27,500 nucleotides of DNA from Neocallimastix lanati (nom. inval.) (lineage: Eukaryota > Neocallimastigomycota > Neocallimastigomycetes > Neocallimastigales > Neocallimastigaceae). A model generated the notes under the pieces. It made no database searches and was not told where the DNA came from. It saw nothing but the letters and a program-made list of their open reading frames with translations. Below, in pieces: positions 22,640 through 27,500 of the stretch (positions are counted from its first letter, which is position 1; each line of letters begins with the position of its first letter). The position numbers and the translations under genes were made by a program. The DNA lies in assembly GCA_016946835.1 (NCBI GenBank), contig JACVTC010000146.1:197501-225000 (forward strand). The letters run 5' to 3'.

Positions 22640-23383
22640 AAAGAGAGGAAAAAGGAAGAGAATAAAGGATAGGAAGGTGGTGAGGAGAGACATTCGGAAA
22701 AAGTGTCTTCGTATTATTGGTTTACAAAACAAACCGTATTATCCTTCTAACAAAACGAGCTTCCGAAACTTTTGAGTTATTTTACACATGGACACACAGT
22801 AAATCATCGATAAACCATTCATCCATGTATAAAAATAAATACCTTTTTAACCAATTCTAAATGACTATACAAGATATGGAGATAGGTTCTATTCACTAAA
22901 TCAAAAGAAAAACAAAAAAAAAAAAAATTTTTTTTCAATATATTTCTCAAATGGTACAAGAAAATTGAAAAACATATTCAACAAAAAAAAAACATTAAGT
23001 CCATCAGAACGGACAATGGAACAGAATTCAAGAATGCATACTTTGAAGAACTCTGTAATTTATAACGAAGGCGTTATACAACAATTCACTGTCCCAAACA
23101 ACCAACAACAACTCACAACAAAATGACCGTTTCGAAAGATTCAAAAAAAAAAACAATTATTAATTCAGATAAAAACCATACAAAAGGAAGCCAAACTTAA
23201 TGGACAATTCTTGGTAGATGCAGTCAATACTGAGAAACTCTATCCATAACCCGATATCAACATAACTGTATTAACCAACAAGTCCCTTATGAATTATTAT
23301 ACAACGAAAATGTGGAATTACAATAAGTTCATGATCTTTGGATGTCTAGTTTTTTTTTTTTTTATTATATATCAAAGAAACTT

Positions 23384-23433
<50 letters not shown>

Positions 23434-23560
23434 TCAATAATTTCACCTCTCCTTGTTATTTTTATCGGTTACGAAGAACACAAGCCTTACAAGCTTATAG
23501 GATCTACGATTTTTATAAAAACAAAATCATCACTTCAAGAGCAGTTATTTGACATGAATT
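22640..23560 (+). pseudogene. Ty1/copia integrase fragment, degraded
   Basis: On the + strand: LQNKPYYPS (about 22720-22746), NDYTRYGDRFYSLNQK (about 22858-22908), RTDNGTEFKN (23006 onward, the second catalytic Asp in TDNGTEF), VIQQFTVPNNQQQ (about 23068-23110), QNDRFERF (about 23120-23143, holding the catalytic Glu), QVPYELLYNENVE (about 23279-23316), FGCLVFF (about 23337-23357) and AYRIYDFYKNKIITSRAVI before a stop (23494-23550). This is the integrase core and its typical C-terminal part. Frames change several times, and a poly(A) run of about 44 interrupts the region at 23387-23430. It is on the strand opposite to the RT/RNase H piece. Confidence 0.88.
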
Positions 23561-23706
23561 TTTTTTTTTTTTTATTTCAATGTCTTTTTAATTTATTCTT
23601 TAATTTTTCTATATAAAAGTGGTGCCGTTCTTCTCTTCGATACCAAAGTTGCCTATTGTTCATCAACTTTTCATTAAAACTATCGCATATTTTGTTAAAT
23701 TATTAT

Positions 23707-23739
<33 letters not shown>

Positions 23740-24060
23740 AAATTAAATTTATTTCTTGATGTCCACATTCTATAGACTTTTCTATAGCCTTTTGACTGAG
23801 TTGGCCGCCAATATCCATAGTTTATTCAATTTCTTATGGACTATCGTTAACGAGATTTTTGATGATTTTCTCTGTAGACTATCGTTTTATAGTGCCTTTG
23901 ACTAAGACGATTTATTGAGAATAAGCTTCTTTTTAAAGTCTGGAAGGTTGGGGGACGACGTCGTTTTTAGGATAATTAAATTGTGATCTGATTTTATATT
24001 TCCTTTATATAGTTTCAATAGGAGTTGATTTTATTGTGTCTCCATTTACGAAAGAAAATA
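23561..24060. other. Mixed-composition sequence after the integrase piece, unidentified
   Basis: There is a T-run (23704-23738) and a promoter-like CTATATAAAAGTGG (about 23610-23623). A block at 23758-23990 has clearly higher G+C. On the - strand 23810-23745 reads MDIGGQLSQKAIEKSIECGH with weak coding look, and ACTATCG occurs three times on the + strand. I do not recognise a family. It may be a further LTR or a scrap of a dead gene. Confidence 0.35.
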
Positions 24061-24068
24061 TGGTTATA

Positions 24069-24215
24069 TACTAGCAATATATGCATATGTTTAATTAATT
24101 AACAATATAGCTTTGAAATATTAATAAACTATTATAAGCATATATTGCTAATATATGTATTTTATGCTATGTTTATGCTAAAACTATGCATGTGTATGAT
24201 TTGTATTTTTTATTT
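24069..24215. mobile_element. Second, shorter member of the MITE family seen at 1840-2658
   Basis: The left part CTAGCAATATATGCATATGTTTA matches 1934-1956. An inverted CATATATTGCTAATATA follows at 24138-24155. The right part TTTATGCTAAAACTATGCAT (24170-24190) matches the terminal sequence at 2573-2594. The 147-bp copy therefore keeps one sub-terminal hairpin and one terminal motif and lacks the roughly 500-bp interior, including the G+C-rich block. Confidence 0.7.
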
Positions 24216-24296
24216 ATTTTATTTTTTTTCCTCTACATATTCTTTAGTATCGTACAACCTATTTTTTATTACTTGTCATATGGTTGAAAGCACCTA

Positions 24297-24439
24297 AATG
24301 GGTATGATATTAAGCTTGAAAAAAATAACATATATTCAAAAAGCATAAACAAAAAACTTTACAAAGTGGGATTAAACTCACCAAGGACGGGATGAAATAT
24401 AACCTAACTAAAATCAAGAAAAAAAGATTTTATATAACA

Positions 24440-24476
<37 letters not shown>

Positions 24477-24660
24477 AAGAGAGAATGATGAATATAGGAA
24501 TATTTTTAGTAAACAATAATAATAATATCATACAAAATAATCACAAACAACAAAAATATCACCAATCTAAATGCTTTGGCAAAGAAGACTTGGTCACTTC
24601 TACTTTGATGATATTAATAAATATTTAGAGTTACACAATGTTAAGATCCATTATGCTCAT
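24297..24660 (+). pseudogene. Ty1/copia protease-end and GAG-pre-integrase fragment
   Basis: The + strand reads NGYDIKLEKNNIYSKS and then KKLYKVGLNSPR (24297-24390), then in another frame KLTKDGMKYNLTKIKKK (about 24376-24426), then after a poly(A) run MLWQRRLGHFYFDDINKYLE and LHNVK (24571-24645). The last matches the start of the GAG-pre-integrase zinc-binding region (usual WHRRLGH, here Q replaces the first His). It lies 3' of the integrase piece at 22640-23560 although in an intact element it would come before it, so it belongs to another copy. Confidence 0.75.
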
Positions 24661-25581
24661 ATATATTCTATCCTATAACATAGATTTTATTTGTTATAAA
24701 TTATCATATAGTATAGATTACAATATATATGGATATTTATATATATATATATATATATATATTTAACCACTTAAGTGTTTTTATAGAAAATATAAATATT
24801 TTAAATATAAAAATTTATTTTTTCTTATTACTTTTATATTTAATTTCATATAATTCTCTTAATAATAAGAAATAAATCCTTCTTCTGGAAAGGTATTACA
24901 CTATACAATATATATTATATATATGTAAATATATATATATAGGTCTATTTTCCCTTTAAAGTACTCATATATTTATTTTTACTATGTTTTATTATTCTAT
25001 GTTAAAAAAAAAAAAAGATTCATATTATAGCTTTCTTGGTATACAATGCATAAGATAACAACAAATATATAATTATTATCATTTCTTTTATGTATATTTA
25101 ATTAACTAAATTTATCTATTTATTTTGCAGGAAAAAAAATTATCTCTATACATAGAAATTCAATAATAAAATAAGGAATAACTACTCATATTATATCTTA
25201 ATTTTTTTTATATAATCACTTATTAATATAACATTTATATTTAAAGAAAAAAAAAATTTTTTTTTTTATTATAAATGTTTAAATGTATAAAAATATTATT
25301 ATCATTATTAAAATTATAATAATAATAATAAATACATTTTATTTCCTTATTTTAATAATTTAAAATTAATATTATTATTATTAAATACATAAAGTATTTT
25401 TATTACATTTTTTTTTAATAATAATATTATAATTAATAATAATAATAAAAATATTATTATTATTAAAGAAGTTTTACTTGTATTTCCTTTTTTTTTTTTT
25501 TTTTTTGATATTTCCAAAATTATTATTACATACTTTTATTAATTAAATAATTAAATGTTGTTTTTTAATTTAATGTTAAAA

Positions 25582-25618
<37 letters not shown>

Positions 25619-25857
25619 TTTTTATTAATATTAACTAGTAATAATTATAATGTTCATTTCGTTTTCATTAGTAGTTCATAGATAGTATGGAATAAAAAAT
25701 CATTATTGTTTTTTTTTTTTAAAAAGTAGAATAAAAAGTCATTCCTAATTTTTTTTTTTTTTTCGATAAAAGGAATGACTATAGTACTACCACTGAAATT
25801 CTTCTTAATCTTTAGGTGTAATTGACCAATGATGGCAGGTATTTGGAGATGAAACTA
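24661..25857. repeat. AT spacer and 3' flank of the Asn-rich gene
   Basis: (TA)n at 24735-24762, ATT/AAT triplets at 25290-25470 and long A- and T-runs (25583-25614). Two imperfect copies of AGTAGAATAAAAAGTCATT-like sequence (about 25684-25745) lie in what would be the 3' untranslated region of the - strand gene. No other gene is seen. Confidence 0.7.
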
Positions 25858-26576
25858 ATTGAAATACGCTTTAAATGGATTTGAATTGTTATTAATGTTG
25901 ATGATATTGTTATTGTTATTGTTATTAAAAGGAGAAGGACCATTGATATTGGAGGCATAATTTTGTGATGTTGATAATTTAATATTATTAGATGAAATGA
26001 TATTGGAGGGGAAAACTCTATTAAAATCAGCTTGAAATTTTATTGATTGAGGGATAGAATTATTATTATTGTTGCTTCTATAACCATTACTGTTATTATT
26101 ACAATTATTAGTATTACTATTATTTTTATAATTATTATTAATATTTCTATTATTTATACAATTATTAATAATATTATTATTGCGATTACAATTAATACTA
26201 TTATTAATATTATTGTTAATGTTATTGTTAATATTATTGTTAATGTTATTATTACAAATGTTATTGTTAATATTATTATTGTTAATGTTATTGTTAATAT
26301 TACTATTGTTGATGTTATTGTTAATATTATTATTGTTAATGTTATAGTTAAAATTATTATTGTTAATGTTATTGTTATTATTATTATTATTAATGTTATT
26401 GTTAATATTATTATTGTTAATGTTATAGTTAAAATTATTATTGTTAATGTTATTGTTAATATTATTACTATTAACGTTATTACTAATTCTATAATTATTA
26501 ATATTATTATTAATGTTATTATTAATGTTATTATTAATGTTATTATTAATACTATTGTTAATAATATTATTATTAA

Positions 26577-26613
<37 letters not shown>

Positions 26614-26705
26614 TTTATAACTATTATTAATATTTCTATTATTTATATAATTATTATTGATATTATTATACATATTATAATTGTTATTGTTATTATTAAT
26701 ATTAA

Positions 26706-26737
<32 letters not shown>

Positions 26738-27500
26738 GTAGTAGTAGTAGTAGTATGGAAAACTCTTTCAAATTCTGCATGGAATTCTTCAGGTGAATCA
26801 GCTATCGTAAAGCAATTGGAAAAGGCTTTTTCAAAATCTGCGGAAAATACTTCATTGGATGCATTATCATTACTATCCAGATAATCATAAGGGTATGAGC
26901 AATTATTATTATAATTATTAATGTAATCATTATTATTGTTGTTGTTTCGGTAGTTGTTGTCGTGGTGGCTACTGTAGCTACGTGAAGTACTAGGCTTGAT
27001 CACATTATTCTTATCGTATACCTTACATGGGAAAGCACTTTCAAAATCATTGGTAAGTTGATTTGGAACATTCGAGGTATAATTGGAATTATTATCTCTT
27101 TTCATAATATCTTTTTCCTCTTTTTTCACCACTACTAATGGATCTCCAAAATCGTTATCAAATCCAAGTTTAAATTTATCATTATTATTATTGTTATTAT
27201 TACTTATATTATTTTTGTTGTTATTGTTGTTATTGTTGTTATTGTTGTTATTGTTGTTATTGTTGTTTTTATTGTTATTGCTATTGATATTACTACCGCT
27301 ACTACTACTATATTTATTGTTATTATTGATATTATTATTAGTATTAGCATTGGTTTTTTGAGGAGCAAAGGCAGTATCTGAAAATTTTTGAGAAAAGTTT
27401 TTAGAGGTTGGAATTTTAGAGGTGATCGGTTTATTATTTTTGGAAGAGGAAGAAGTATACGTAGACTGACGACCATATCCATGACTGCTATTTTTATTGT
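25855..27500 (-). CDS. Asn-rich protein with repeated DFExxF motifs, 5' end outside window
   Basis: The frame is open from the right edge of the window to TAG at 25857-25855, at least 547 codons, with no in-frame ATG near the edge, so the true start lies beyond 27500. The N-terminal part seen is Ser/Thr-rich (SSHGYGRQSTYTSSSSK), then a poly-Asn tract. Four copies of a motif of form [AN][DE]F[EN]x[AV]F stand in complex sequence: NDFESAF (about 27050), ADFEKAF (about 26835), AEFERVF (about 26780) and ADFNRVF (about 26025). A related FDNDFGDP lies at about 27160. The long middle (26740-26070) is nearly pure N with I, Y, F and S, including an internal repeat of a NFNYNINNNNINNN unit. It ends SNPFKAYFN, holding an NPF tripeptide. 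No globular domain, signal peptide or membrane segment is visible. Short F-rich acidic motifs and NPF in disordered, N-rich tails are known from endocytic adaptors and ArfGAP-type proteins; that is only a resemblance. Confidence 0.8.
26190..26480. repeat. Coding minisatellite inside the Asn-rich gene
   Basis: On the + strand the units are TTAATGTTATTGTTAATATTATTATTG-like. A longer segment with AATGTTATAGTTAAAATTATT occurs twice (about 26336 and 26420, 84 bp apart), matching the two FNYNI stretches in the protein. All period lengths are multiples of three, so the frame is kept. Confidence 0.8.

Noticed and set aside
27130-27132. GTG as the start of the Asn-rich gene
   Set aside because: The frame stays open with protein-like sequence to the window edge, so this is an internal Val codon.
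26047-27361. Several + strand Ile/Val/Leu-rich frames
   Set aside because: They are antisense shadows of the Asn-rich gene; (AAT)n and (AAC)n read as Ile, Val or Leu on the other strand.
27204-27482. Alternative - strand frame with Ile/Thr repeats
   Set aside because: It overlaps the Asn-rich frame in another phase. The Asn-rich phase continues into complex sequence with the motifs; this one does not.

Overview
The window looks like nuclear DNA of an anaerobic gut fungus (Neocallimastigomycota, the group of Piromyces, Neocallimastix and Anaeromyces). The reasons are the extreme A+T richness with poly(A)/poly(T) tracts and ATT/AAT microsatellites almost everywhere, short AT-rich GT-AG introns, asparagine-rich coding sequence, and above all a secreted CotH-type protein ending in two cysteine-rich fungal dockerin (CBM10-type) modules, the signature of fungal cellulosome components. 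Genus cannot be fixed from the sequence alone.

Layout. 1-3,700 is an element-rich end. It holds a 420-bp insertion with a 16-bp target duplication and a tRNA-3'-end-like segment (226-645), an AT tandem array it landed in (646-886), an LTR-like TG...CA block (1287-1741), a MITE-like element with terminal inverted repeats of about 100 bp (1840-2658), a long ATT microsatellite, and a frameshifted relic of a Cof-type HAD hydrolase (about 3132-3680). 3,700-12,740 is a 9-kb stretch with no gene I can support, only low-complexity sequence and tandem repeats. 12,742-16,120 is the one clearly intact protein gene: a six-exon CotH-dockerin gene on the + strand, whose five introns all join in frame. It is flanked by arrays of a related AT-rich unit in opposite orientation (11.64-11.99 kb and 16.83-17.16 kb). 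17.3-19.3 kb is again gene-free.

19.3-24.7 kb is a graveyard of Ty1/copia retrotransposon pieces. The - strand carries an LTR, a polypurine tract, RNase H and reverse transcriptase. The + strand carries an integrase piece, then a second copy of the MITE family, then a separate protease-end/GAG-pre-integrase piece. All are shifted and stopped, and the pieces lie in an order and orientation no single element would have. 25.86-27.5 kb is the 3' part of a large asparagine-rich gene on the - strand that runs off the window. It carries four spaced copies of a short acidic-aromatic motif and an NPF tripeptide near its C-terminus, which recalls the unstructured tails of endocytic adaptors.

The genes do not form an operon or pathway. 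The CotH protein is expected to be secreted and to dock onto scaffoldins. The Asn-rich protein looks intracellular and of unknown role. The remainder is repeats and dead elements. All calls come from reading translations and motifs by eye, with no database search.
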